Positions 1 to 5,923 are shown, counted from the first letter of the stretch. The stretch: DNA of 9,024 bases from Bifidobacteriaceae bacterium (GCA_031258055.1 JAIRNM010000229.1:1-9024), one strand, 5' to 3'. The notes: a model not told the origin generated them from the letters alone. A program made the numbers and translations.

Positions 1-389
1 TGGCTCGTTTGCAGACACCTCTGTCCGGCCTCCTCTGGGCCGCCGCCAAGGGTGAGCTAGCCCACGCCCAGCCCCTGGTCTGGAGCGAGGACGCGGCCGT
101 CACGGTGGTCATCGCCGCGCCCAACTACCCCGGTACGCCCGTCACCGGCGGCCTTATCACCGGCTTGGCGGCAGCGAACGCCATCCCCGGCGCCTACGTG
201 TTACAGGCGGGCACCGCGGCGCCCGATGCCGACCAGTTAGTCGCCGCCGGTGGCCGGGTTTTGTCGGTGGTCGGCCTGGGACCGACCCTAGCCGCTGCCC
301 GCGACCGCGCATACGCCGCCGTCCGCGAAATCCATTTGGAAGGCTCCCATTACCGCACAGACATAGCTCTCCGCGCCGCCCTCGCCTAA
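1..389 (+). CDS. purD: Phosphoribosylamine-glycine ligase (GAR synthetase), C-terminal part
   Basis: The start of the gene lies left of the window; about 129 C-terminal residues are seen, ending with TAA at 387-389. PurD joins glycine to 5-phosphoribosylamine with ATP to give GAR, the second step of de novo purine synthesis, in the cytosol. The visible part matches the PurD C-terminal domain: an opening TPLSGLLWAAAKGEL segment, then PNYPGTPVTGG, then GGRVLSVVGLGPTLAAARDR and a closing AYAAVREIHLEGSHYRTDIA segment, which is the typical PurD ending. The reading frame is open from the first base, so the TTG at 9 is an internal Leu codon and not a start. It converges with the minus-strand vapC; the 60-bp gap has only a weak hairpin and no clear terminator. 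Identification is by recalled family motifs. Confidence 0.95.
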   Translation, partial: ARLQTPLSGLLWAAAKGELAHAQPLVWSEDAAVTVVIAAPNYPGTPVTGGLITGLAAANAIPGAYVLQAGTAAPDADQLVAAGGRVLSVVGLGPTLAAARDRAYAAVREIHLEGSHYRTDIALRAALA

Positions 390-449
390 CGGACAGGTTT
401 GGCGGAAGTGGTCGTAAAGAAGCAAGACCGTGAACGGCTTAACGCCTGG

Positions 450-863
450 TCAGGCTGGGAGGACTGCGACGCCTTCGGCGCTGGCGGCGTGGCGGAGCCG
501 GGCATCCAAGGTGGCCAGCGGCACCGCCGCAGTAATCGCCGTGGCCAGGTATGCGGCATCGTAGGCCGACAAGTTGATGCTTTGATGCCTACGGGAGAGT
601 TCCAACCAACGGGACGGTCCGCTGCCCGCGTCCGCCAGGCGAATCCAGTCTCCGGCCAGCAGATCCAACGCCTGGGATGCCTGGGCCTGAGTCATGCGAC
701 CGCGCCGCTCAGCCGCGACCACCAGATTGGCTGTCTCAAAGCGAAACAAGGCCGGTACCAAGGCTGTCTCCTGTCTGGCCCGTACCAGCAACTCATCCGT
801 TAGGTCGGTAGCCTCGTCGTCAATGATCCAGGCGGCGGCGACCGAGGCGTCAAGCACCAGCAT
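450..863 (-). CDS. vapC: VapC-type PIN-domain toxin (putative ribonuclease)
   Basis: A 137-residue protein of the usual VapC length. PIN-domain toxins are Mg-dependent RNases that cut tRNA or rRNA and stall translation when not bound by their antitoxin. The four acidic positions expected of a PIN active site can be seen: D5 (LVLDAS), E43 (FETANLV), D102 (YDAAYLA) and D120 (TLDARL). The ATG start at 861-863 shares one base with the TGA stop of the upstream antitoxin (TGATG), so the two are translationally coupled. The order antitoxin-toxin is the normal one for VapBC. The cut RNA cannot be told from sequence. The stop at 450-452 faces purD, with which it converges. Confidence 0.92.
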   Translation of the reverse strand: MLVLDASVAAAWIIDDEATDLTDELLVRARQETALVPALFRFETANLVVAAERRGRMTQAQASQALDLLAGDWIRLADAGSGPSRWLELSRRHQSINLSAYDAAYLATAITAAVPLATLDARLRHAASAEGVAVLPA

Positions 864-1117
864 CAGCGCTGCCGCCCCTCGTCAATGGCGTCCCGCACAG
901 TCAAACGGCCCAGACTGGACCCGCTGCGCCACTGTTTGACCGCCGCCAGAGCGGCCAGCGCCTCCTGGCGGGAAATCGCGCCGCTGGGCAGGCCGGGCCT
1001 GAGATGAGCCACCGGCCGCCCGTGTCGGGTGATGGTGATCAACTCGCCCGCCTCTACGCGGTCTAGTAGCTGAGCGAAATGGGTTTTCGCCTCGAAAGCA
1101 CCGACTGTTGTTGCCAC
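863..1117 (-). CDS. vapB: VapB-type antitoxin of the Phd/YefM fold
   Basis: An 84-residue protein whose N-terminal half (VGAFEAKTHFAQLLDRVEAG, then ELITITRHGRPVAHLRP) is a clear Phd/YefM-type antitoxin DNA-binding domain. The C-terminal part (about residues 45-84) would wrap the PIN toxin. Antitoxins of this type neutralise the toxin and repress their own operon. I chose the GTG at 1115-1117 as start because family members begin just before this motif; the open frame runs upstream to 1381, but that extra part is Pro/Arg-rich and not antitoxin-like. The Shine-Dalgarno is weak. A perfect 16-bp palindrome begins 9 bp upstream of the GTG and is a good candidate autoregulatory operator. The stop overlaps the vapC start by one base. 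Confidence 0.88.
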   Translation of the reverse strand: MATTVGAFEAKTHFAQLLDRVEAGELITITRHGRPVAHLRPGLPSGAISRQEALAALAAVKQWRSGSSLGRLTVRDAIDEGRQR

Positions 1118-1126
1118 AGGGCAAAG

Positions 1127-1142
1127 ACTAGTCCCGACTAGT
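1127..1142 (-). promoter_or_regulatory. Candidate VapBC operator palindrome
   Basis: ACTAGTCCCGACTAGT is a perfect inverted repeat with 7-bp arms (ACTAGTC/GACTAGT) around CC. It lies 9 bp upstream of the antitoxin GTG start, where antitoxins of this fold commonly bind to repress their own operon. A possible -10 (TATTGT on the minus strand) lies a further 10 bp or so upstream, which would put the start of transcription next to or in the palindrome. The binding role is inferred from position and symmetry. Confidence 0.5.
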
Positions 1143-1384
1143 TGGACATCGCAACAATAAATGTCGCTTCCATCCCGTTCTAGCTCCCGTTTCCGTCCGG
1201 GCGGTGGCCGACTGGACGCGCACGACTGAACTGGAGGACGGGTGGGGGCCGTTTGTGGAACCGTGGGAACCGACCGAGGCGGTGGTCGCGGACCCTTTGC
1301 ACACCCCCCGCCTAGTTGTTCGCCAAAGGTGTCATCCTGCCCCGCAAGGACCCCAAACCACGGCCAGTGAGAAAACCGCACCCA
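1143..1384. other. Stretch without a recognised gene upstream of vapBC
   Basis: Open frames run through this stretch on both strands (for example + from 1204 and - from 1381), but their translations are Pro/Arg/Thr-rich, match no family I know, lack good ribosome binding sites, and extend into the repeat array or into the antitoxin gene. It probably holds the vapBC promoter. It may also contain eroded mobile-element sequence, given the repeat arrays that follow; nothing in it proves that. Confidence 0.4.
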
Positions 1385-1525
1385 GTACGCCGTTTGTCGG
1401 GGTCAACGTCATTGAGTACGCCATTAGTCGGAGTCAGAACCATCGAGTACGCCATTAATCCGGGTCAACGTCATTGAGTACGCCATTAATCGGAGTCAGA
1501 ACCATCGAGTACGCCGTTTCTCGGC
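1385..1525 (+). repeat. Left array of 31-bp tandem repeats
   Basis: Four complete 31-bp units begin at 1385, 1416, 1447 and 1478, and a fifth begins at 1509 but keeps only about the first 16 bases (GTACGCCGTTTCTCGG). Each unit opens with GTACGCC(A/G)TT and ends with CAT(C/T)GA. The internal part alternates between two versions: units 1 and 3 carry GGGTCAACGTCATTGA, units 2 and 4 carry AGTCAGAACCATCGA. Units 2 and 4 differ at one position, so a 62-bp pair was probably duplicated. The same repeat recurs in the opposite orientation at 1581-1714. Contiguous units rule out a CRISPR array, and a 31-bp period is not a multiple of three, arguing against coding. Confidence 0.95.
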
Positions 1526-1580
1526 GACCTGCGGCCCAGCCGACGCTATGACCTGCGTAAACGCACACGAGCCACGGAGG
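1526..1580. other. Short core between the two inverted repeat arrays
   Basis: About 55 bp separate the two arrays. The core contains GACCTGCG twice (1525-1532 and 1549-1556) and a small dyad TGCGT-AA-ACGCA at 1554-1565. It is too short for a transposase or other gene. If the arrays are the ends of a transposable element, this is all that remains of its interior. Confidence 0.5.
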
Positions 1581-1714
1581 AATGGCGTACTCGATGAAAA
1601 ACGTCCCGGGAAACGGCGTACTCGATGAAAAACGTCCCGAGAAATGGCGTAGTCGATGAGGATCGGCGCGAGAAACGGCGTAGTCGATGAGGATCGGCGC
1701 GACGAACAGCGGAC
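1581..1714 (-). repeat. Right array of the same 31-bp repeats, opposite orientation
   Basis: Read on the minus strand, this is the same repeat family as the left array. Complete units occupy 1684-1714, 1653-1683, 1622-1652 and 1591-1621, and a truncated unit (GTACGCCATT) lies at 1581-1590. Units open with (G/C)TACGCC(A/G)TT and end with TCATCGA. The two outer units share GCGCCGATCC in the middle, and the two inner units share GGGACGTTTT, so variants occur in adjacent pairs. The outermost unit is the most diverged (GTCCGCTGTT). Both arrays end with a truncated unit at the central core, so the whole structure is a large imperfect inverted repeat. Confidence 0.95.
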
Positions 1715-1935
1715 TCAGTGAGAGAGCCACCAAAAGGCTTGGGTTAGACGAGGTTCTTGGATGCTTCGCGACACCAGGCAGGAGTTGATTGTCTGGCGGG
1801 TCAAATCGCAAGTTCGGGGCTCGCGTGAGCCAACACACAACTGTTCGCGCCGACTGTTGATCCTATTCTTTGCTGGCCGTCAAGAAGCTTCCCCGGTGCG
1901 CGGGCAACGTCCAAGTGCGGTCGGCCTTTTTGGCG
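1715..1935. other. Non-coding stretch between right array and purQ
   Basis: No convincing gene is seen. TCAGTGA right after the array may be the decayed edge of one more repeat unit. A hairpin GGCTC-GCGT-GAGCC lies at 1818-1831. Just past the purQ stop the minus strand reads an A-rich run (GCCAAAAAGGCC) but no strong GC hairpin followed by a U-run, so I see no clear purQ terminator. purL, which follows purQ in many actinobacteria, is absent here. Confidence 0.4.
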
Positions 1936-2640
1936 CTAGCCGGTCCCTTGGAGGCGAGCAATCAAGGAGGCGAAGAAGGTTAGGCCGTCTTGGCCGGAAC
2001 GCGGGGCGGTCGCCGTGTCCGGGCCGAAGCCGGGCTCAACCGCGTGTTCGGGGTGGGGCATCAGCCCCACCACGTTGCCCCCAGCGTTGGTTATACCAGC
2101 GATGTCGCGGCGCGAGCCGTTCGGATTCCAGCCCTGGTAGCGAAAAACGACCCGTCCTTCGGCTTCTAGCTGGTCCAGGGTCGATTCGTCGGCGACGAAC
2201 TGCCCGTCCTGGTTCTTCAAAGGTATGACGATCTCCTGGCCAGGAGAAAACTGGTTGGTCCAAGCGGTGCGGTTGGATTCAACCCGCAGACGCTGTTCGC
2301 GGCAGACGAAAGTCAAATGGTTGTTCTTGATCATTGACCCCGGCAGCAAATGTGACTCAGTCAGCACTTGAAAACCGTTGCAGATACCAAGTACCGGGAG
2401 GCCGCCGTGGGCGGCTTCAACAACTAACTCCATGACCGGCGCGAACCGGGCGATTGCGCCCGCCCGCAAGTAGTCGCCGTAGGAGAACCCGCCCGGCAGG
2501 ACGACCGCATCCACCTGATGAAGCGAACGGTCGGCGTGCCACAGGCTCACGCCTTCGGCTCCGGCCAGGCCGATGGCTCTGAGGGCGTCGCGCTCATCCA
2601 AGGTCCCTGGGAAGGTGACCACGCCGATCCGGGTGGTCAC
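1936..2640 (-). CDS. purQ: Phosphoribosylformylglycinamidine synthase, glutaminase subunit
   Basis: A 234-residue class I glutamine amidotransferase, of normal PurQ length. It releases ammonia from glutamine and passes it to PurL, which converts FGAR to FGAM; PurS bridges the two. The oxyanion region [14 protein letters not shown] (residues 48-61), the nucleophile Cys87 in [10 protein letters not shown], and the His196/Glu198 pair in [10 protein letters not shown] are all present, so the enzyme looks intact. The start is GTG at 2638-2640, overlapping the purS stop by four bases (GTGA), which implies coupled translation and matched amounts. The opening residues [17 protein letters not shown] are the standard PurQ N-terminus. 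No purL follows; the repeat-rich region begins after its stop. Confidence 0.97.
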   Translation of the reverse strand: MTTRIGVVTFPGTLDERDALRAIGLAGAEGVSLWHADRSLHQVDAVVLPGGFSYGDYLRAGAIARFAPVMELVVEAAHGGLPVLGICNGFQVLTESHLLPGSMIKNNHLTFVCREQRLRVESNRTAWTNQFSPGQEIVIPLKNQDGQFVADESTLDQLEAEGRVVFRYQGWNPNGSRRDIAGITNAGGNVVGLMPHPEHAVEPGFGPDTATAPRSGQDGLTFFASLIARLQGTG

Positions 2641-2963
2641 GCTGGATCCTGGGGCAGGGCTGCGGGGAGGTCAACCGCACTGGGCACGGTGTCGCTCTGA
2701 GCGGCCGAGGGGGCTCCTTCGTCGAAGCGAACCGAAACCACGTCCTCAATAACCGGGTTCGAGAGCACGGTCACAGCCGCTTGCCGGGCGGCCTCCAGGA
2801 GTGCTGGCGCGGGTGGCCCCGAAACCTCCAACTCGAAGCGTTTACCCTGGCGGACGGCCTGGAACTGATCGAAGCCGAGTCGCGGCAGAGCACCGGCCAC
2901 GGCCTTACCCTGGGGGTCCAGCAACTCCGGCTTGGGCATAACGTCCACAATCACTCGTGCCAT
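2637..2963 (-). CDS. purS: Phosphoribosylformylglycinamidine synthase, PurS subunit
   Basis: PurS is the small protein that holds PurL and PurQ together in the FGAM synthase complex of bacteria with split enzymes. The ATG at 2961-2963 is preferred over the longer open frame (to 3002) because the sequence from here, [20 protein letters not shown], is the normal PurS N-terminus and an AAGGG ribosome binding site lies 5 bases upstream. The product is 108 residues. The core (about residues 1-82, ending VSVRFDEG) is of usual size; residues 83-108 are an Ala/Pro/Ser-rich tail not needed for the fold. A candidate extended -10 element lies about 65 bp upstream. The stop overlaps the purQ start. Confidence 0.95.
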   Translation of the reverse strand: MARVIVDVMPKPELLDPQGKAVAGALPRLGFDQFQAVRQGKRFELEVSGPPAPALLEAARQAAVTVLSNPVIEDVVSVRFDEGAPSAAQSDTVPSAVDLPAALPQDPA

Positions 2964-3028
2964 AGTTCCCTTCTCAACGCTTGTGCGGGCAAGCCACGAC
3001 AAGCCTACTCGCAGGCTGTTGCCGCGGC

Positions 3029-3037
3029 ATTATCCCA
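3029..3037 (-). promoter_or_regulatory. purS: Candidate extended -10 promoter for purSQ
   Basis: The minus strand reads TGGGATAAT, that is TG-G-GATAAT, an extended -10 with five of six consensus bases. No good -35 is seen 16-18 bp upstream, which extended -10 promoters can tolerate. Transcription would start near 3022, giving a 5' leader of about 59 nt before purS. It lies right beside the nested inverted repeats at 3038-3111, which could therefore act as operators. Confidence 0.35.
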
Positions 3038-3111
3038 GGTCAGCGTGTCTAGGACGGTGGTGAATAATCACCGTCCGACCGTGCCCGCGTGGGCAGCGCC
3101 AAGCGCTGACC
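3038..3111 (-). promoter_or_regulatory. Nested inverted repeats between purC and purS, possible structured RNA or operator
   Basis: Outer arms GGTCAGCG (3038-3045) and CGCTGACC (3104-3111) are perfectly complementary. Enclosed are a hairpin at 3052-3076 with a 10-bp stem (one G-T pair, arms GGACGGTGGT and ATCACCGTCC, loop GAATA) and a smaller one, GCCC-GCGT-GGGC, at 3083-3094. Together these can draw a three-way junction. A competing hairpin CAGCGC-CAA-GCGCTG at 3094-3108 uses bases of the outer arm, so the two folds exclude each other. I match it to no known riboswitch. No U-run follows. Confidence 0.45.
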
Positions 3112-3147
3112 TAAGGAAACGCGGAAGGCAAGCAGAGGCGTGGCGCC

Positions 3148-3178
3148 TTAGGGGGCCGGGTTTTCACCGGCCTCCTAA
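3148..3178 (-). terminator. Hairpin overlapping the purC stop, likely terminator or attenuator
   Basis: On the minus strand the stem is TTAGG-A-GGCCGG with CCGGCC-C-CCTAA around the loop TGAAAAC: 11 pairs with a single A-C mismatch. The purC TAG stop lies in the 5' arm. No U-run follows, so it may be a weak or Rho-assisted terminator, an RNA-stabilising 3' end, or a partial block between purC and purSQ. Confidence 0.55.
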
Positions 3179-4074
3179 GCGAAGAAGGCTTGGCCAGTTA
3201 GGCGTTCGTAGGCCTCGATATAACGGGAGCGGGTTTTCTCAACGACTTCGTCCGGGAGGGCGGGCGGTTCGCTAGCTCGGTCCCAACCGGAGTCCTGCGC
3301 CAACCAATCGCGCACGAACTGCTTGTCGAAGGAGGCCTGCGGGCTTCCAGGCTCCCAGGTTTTGGCGTCCCAATAGCGCGATGAATCGGGGGTCAGGACC
3401 TCGTCGCCAAGGGTTAGCAGGCCGCTGGCGGCCTCGACGCCGAACTCAAACTTGGTGTCAGCCAGGATCAAGCCGCGCTCACGGGCTATCGCCTCGGCTT
3501 TGGTGTAAAGCTTCATGGTCGCGTCCCGCAGGCTTTCAGCCGTGTCCAAGCCCAACTGATCGGCCACGTAGGCGAGCGACACGTTCTCATCGTGGGCGCC
3601 TTGTGCAGCCTTAGTGGCGGGAGTGAAGATCGGGTAGGGCAAGCGATCGCCATCGGCCAGGCCCTCGGGCAGCTTGATGCCCGTGACCTCGCCTGTCGCC
3701 TGGTATTCGGCCAGGCCGGAGCCGGTCAGATAGCCCCGGGCGACGCATTCGACTGGGTACATTGTCAACCGCTGGCAGATCATGGCCCGCCCTTGAACCG
3801 GCGCGGGGACGTCGAGTGAGACCAGATGGTTCGGTATCACTCCCGCCAGTTGTTCGAACCACCAAGCCGTCAAGGCGGTCAGAATCTTGCCTTTGTCGGG
3901 AATCAAGGTTGGCAGAACGTAATCGAAAGCACTGATCTTATCGCTGGTAACAACCAAGATGAGGTCATTGAACGGCGAGGAGACTGAGGGTTCGTAAAGG
4001 TCGCGGATCTTGCCGGAGGTGACCCATTGCCAGCCGTCAAGTTGGAGCGGGGACGTAGTTGTTGAGGTAGTCAC
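3175..4074 (-). CDS. purC: Phosphoribosylaminoimidazole-succinocarboxamide synthase (SAICAR synthetase)
   Basis: A 299-residue enzyme that joins aspartate to CAIR with ATP to form SAICAR in IMP synthesis. Family motifs appear in order: GKIRDLYE (residues 21-28) in the ATP-binding N-lobe, SDKISAFDYVL (44-54), PVECVARGYLTGSG (107-120), PYPIFTPATKA (147-157), HDENVS (161-166), LADTKFEFG (204-212) and DEVLTPDSSRYW (224-235). The length suits the longer single-domain form seen in actinobacteria. The start is GTG at 4072-4074: a stop codon lies in frame seven codons upstream and no other start fits. GGAG lies only 2 bases before the GTG, unusually close, so initiation may be weak. It is followed by purS after 211 bp. 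Confidence 0.97.
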   Translation of the reverse strand: MTTSTTTSPLQLDGWQWVTSGKIRDLYEPSVSSPFNDLILVVTSDKISAFDYVLPTLIPDKGKILTALTAWWFEQLAGVIPNHLVSLDVPAPVQGRAMICQRLTMYPVECVARGYLTGSGLAEYQATGEVTGIKLPEGLADGDRLPYPIFTPATKAAQGAHDENVSLAYVADQLGLDTAESLRDATMKLYTKAEAIARERGLILADTKFEFGVEAASGLLTLGDEVLTPDSSRYWDAKTWEPGSPQASFDKQFVRDWLAQDSGWDRASEPPALPDEVVEKTRSRYIEAYERLTGQAFFA

Positions 4075-4180
4075 GTCTCCAGTTTGGCACTGTCAGGTTC
4101 CCGATGCCGCCGGGGCACGGTCCGGTCCACGTTCCGGTCTGCCGCTGGGGCCGTCCACCGGTAAACCGGGCAGCGTCAAC

Positions 4181-4195
4181 CCGCCGACTAGGCGG
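4181..4195 (-). terminator. Small GC hairpin at the end of rplI
   Basis: CCGCC-GACTA-GGCGG forms a 5-bp stem whose loop contains the rplI TAG stop. A second small dyad, CCGGT-AA-ACCGG, lies at 4158-4169. Neither is followed by a U-run. They could separate the ribosomal operon from purC, but termination is uncertain and readthrough into purC is possible. Confidence 0.3.
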
Positions 4196-4640
4196 AGGCG
4201 ACGACTTGGATGTCAACCGGTGCTACGACGGCATCGTGCAAGCGGACTTGAACGGTGTAGTCACCGGTCGTCTTGATGCGGCCGGGCAACTCGATCTTCC
4301 GCTTGTCGACATCGAAACCGGTCGCTGACTTGACCGCCGCGGCGATGTCCGCGGTCGTAACGGTGCCGAACAAACGACCGCCGGCACCTGCCTTGGCGGG
4401 GACCTCAACGCTGGCCGAACGCAACTTGTCGGACGCGGCCAAGGCGTCTTCAACCGTCGCCATCTCGCGCACCTTGGTGGCCCGGCGCATCGCTGCGATC
4501 TGCTTTTCCGCGCCTTTGGTCCACGGCGTGGCAAGCTTACGCGGAACTAGGTAATTGCGGGCGTAGCCGGCTTTGACCTCGACCACATCGCCAGGGGCGC
4601 CTAGGCCTGAGACCTCGTGGGTCAAAATGATCTTTGCCAT
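4188..4640 (-). CDS. rplI: 50S ribosomal protein L9
   Basis: A 150-residue protein of normal L9 length. L9 binds 23S rRNA at the base of the L1 stalk through its N-terminal domain and reaches out along the ribosome surface through a long helix. The N-domain signature GDVVEVKAGYARNYLVPRKLA (residues 17-37, with the conserved glycines) is clear; the connecting helix covers about residues 41-76; the C-domain begins near GRLFGTVTTADIA (88-100). The ATG at 4638-4640 follows GGAGAG about 7 bases upstream. It is the last gene of the rpsF-ssb-rpsR-rplI operon, 23 bp after rpsR. In many bacteria dnaB follows rplI; here purC does. Confidence 0.98.
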   Translation of the reverse strand: MAKIILTHEVSGLGAPGDVVEVKAGYARNYLVPRKLATPWTKGAEKQIAAMRRATKVREMATVEDALAASDKLRSASVEVPAKAGAGGRLFGTVTTADIAAAVKSATGFDVDKRKIELPGRIKTTGDYTVQVRLHDAVVAPVDIQVVASA

Positions 4641-4663
4641 GATTCGTCTCTCCTAACGCCGGT

Positions 4664-4900
4664 TCAACGGCCTGAACTCGAGTAGGGCAGCAAGGCCATT
4701 TCGCGGGCGTTCTTGACCGCCTTGGCAATGGCGCGCTGTTCCTGGACGGAGACGCCGGTCACACGGCGGGCTCGGATTTTCCCCCGGTCAGAGATGAACT
4801 TGCGCAGCAGCGCGACGTCTTTGTAATCGACTTCTCCGCCGGTGTTCAACCGTAAGGGGCTGACTTTCTTCTTAGGCTTGCGCAATGGTGGCTTAGCCAT
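4664..4900 (-). CDS. rpsR: 30S ribosomal protein S18, cysteine-free form
   Basis: A 78-residue S18, which binds the 30S platform as a dimer with S6. The core [19 protein letters not shown] (residues 24-42) and [17 protein letters not shown] (62-78) is typical. The N-terminal part [14 protein letters not shown] (11-24) has no CxxC pair, so this is the zinc-free form. The ATG at 4898-4900 is chosen over the one at 4918 because [12 protein letters not shown] is the usual beginning and AAAGGAAG lies just upstream as ribosome binding site, inside the extra six codons. It follows ssb after 47 bp. Confidence 0.97.
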   Translation of the reverse strand: MAKPPLRKPKKKVSPLRLNTGGEVDYKDVALLRKFISDRGKIRARRVTGVSVQEQRAIAKAVKNAREMALLPYSSSGR

Positions 4901-4947
4901 GGTTCTTCCTTTACTCATAAATACGATCCGTCATCTGTGGAACCGGC

Positions 4948-5574
4948 CTAGAAGGGCGGTTCGTCATCGGCTGATCCGGTCACGCCGGGAGCGGCCCAGG
5001 GGTCCTCCGCGGCGCCGGAGCCGTAACCGGCGGGCCGGGCGCTCGGCGCGCCCTGGGGAGCACCGCCTTGACCGTAGCCAGCGCCGCCAGACGCGCCGCC
5101 AGACGCCCCGCCAGACGCGCCGCCACCGTAAGCGGCGTTCCCGCCGCCATAGCCGCCCCCCGAACCGCCGCTATAACCGCCAGCGCCGGGATCATAGCCG
5201 CCGCTGCGCGGATTGCGCGTCACTTTAGCGGAGGCGTAGCGCAGCGACGGGCCGATCTCATCGACCTGCAACTCGAAGTCGCTGCGGCGGTCGCCCTCGC
5301 GCGTCTCCCAGGAACGCTGGACCAACCGTCCCTGGACAATCACACGCATACCTTTGGTTAGCGTTTCGGCCACGTTCTCCGCCGCTTCGCGCCAGATCGA
5401 GCAGCGCAGGAACAACGCTTCGCCGTCTTTCCATTCGCCGCTGGCGCGGTCGTAGGTGCGCGGAGTGGAGGCAATCCTGAAGTTAGCCACCGGCGTGGCG
5501 CCGTTGGCGGTGAACCTTAGTTCCGGGTCGGCAGTGAGATTGCCGACCACTGTGATGATTGTGTCTCCGGCCAT
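4948..5574 (-). CDS. ssb: Single-stranded DNA-binding protein
   Basis: A 208-residue SSB that coats single-stranded DNA during replication and repair. Residues 1-115 form the OB fold ([19 protein letters not shown] near the start, then [19 protein letters not shown] and [18 protein letters not shown]). Residues 123-196 are a Gly-rich, low-complexity linker with many Tyr, and the acidic tip DDEPPF at the very end is the docking peptide for partner proteins. Within the linker a 12-bp unit is repeated three times (GASG repeats). The ATG at 5572-5574 lies one base after the rpsF stop, so the two genes are translationally coupled; GGGAG in the end of rpsF can serve as ribosome binding site. Operon position between rpsF and rpsR is the classical one. 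Confidence 0.98.
   Translation of the reverse strand: MAGDTIITVVGNLTADPELRFTANGATPVANFRIASTPRTYDRASGEWKDGEALFLRCSIWREAAENVAETLTKGMRVIVQGRLVQRSWETREGDRRSDFELQVDEIGPSLRYASAKVTRNPRSGGYDPGAGGYSGGSGGGYGGGNAAYGGGASGGASGGASGGAGYGQGGAPQGAPSARPAGYGSGAAEDPWAAPGVTGSADDEPPF
5087..5122 (-). repeat. ssb: Three 12-bp tandem repeats in the ssb linker
   Basis: Plus-strand units CCAGACGCGCCG, CCAGACGCCCCG and CCAGACGCGCCG lie back to back. They encode three copies of Gly-Ala-Ser-Gly type residues in the disordered linker. Units of 12 bp keep the frame, so copy-number changes would only alter linker length. Confidence 0.9.
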
Positions 5575-5575
5575 A

Positions 5576-5923
5576 TCAGACCACCGCTCCCGCCGTTTGA
5601 TCAGCTACGTCTTCGGATGCCGCGTCCCCGGCGGCCACCGGGTAAGCCCGCAGCAGCTTGGTCCGCAACACCGTTTCAGCTAGGCCGAGCAGGCGGTCGA
5701 GTTCCTTCGCCGTGGTCGGCGTTGCCGTGAAGTTCACCACCGCGTAGATACCTTCGGAATGCTTGAGGATGTCATAGGCGAGCCGCCGCTTCCCCCAAAT
5801 GTCCACCTTATCGACGCTGCCGCCGTCGTCGCGGACCACCTTCAAGAAACGGTCCAGCGTGGGGCCAACGGTCTTCTCTTCGAGGTTCGGGTCGAAGATG
5901 ATCATGATTTCGTATGGACGCAT
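5576..5923 (-). CDS. rpsF: 30S ribosomal protein S6
   Basis: A 115-residue S6, partner of S18 on the 30S platform. The opening [16 protein letters not shown], the central [15 protein letters not shown] (residues 38-52) and [12 protein letters not shown] (54-65) are typical. The ATG at 5921-5923 is chosen because a very strong Shine-Dalgarno, AGGAGGTG, sits 9 bases upstream (5933-5940) and the family begins here; the open frame continues to 5956 without support. After residue 96 there is a short acidic/Ala-rich tail. It is the first gene of the operon, and its leader (5924-6030) is rich in hairpins, as expected for genes controlled by S6:S18 feedback in other bacteria. Confidence 0.98.
   Translation of the reverse strand: MRPYEIMIIFDPNLEEKTVGPTLDRFLKVVRDDGGSVDKVDIWGKRRLAYDILKHSEGIYAVVNFTATPTTAKELDRLLGLAETVLRTKLLRAYPVAAGDAASEDVADQTAGAVV

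Noticed and set aside
399..803. 134-codon open frame on the plus strand opposite vapC
   Set aside because: It is the antisense shadow of the PIN-domain gene, which has a complete active site and a coupled antitoxin.
1118..1381. N-terminal extension of the antitoxin to position 1381
   Set aside because: The extra 88 residues are Pro/Arg-rich and unlike Phd/YefM proteins, and would cover the palindromic operator; GTG at 1117 fits the family.
1204..1458. 84-codon open frame on the plus strand upstream of the left array
   Set aside because: It ends inside the repeats, has no convincing start signal and no recognisable family; it most likely reflects high GC content.
1385..1714. Possible CRISPR array
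   Set aside because: The units follow each other directly with no unique spacers of constant length, the array reverses direction in the middle, and no cas genes are near.
1455..1838. 127-codon open frame on the minus strand across the right repeat array
   Set aside because: It runs through 31-bp repeats, whose period is not a multiple of three, so the repeated peptides are in different frames; the translation matches no family and no ribosome binding site supports it.
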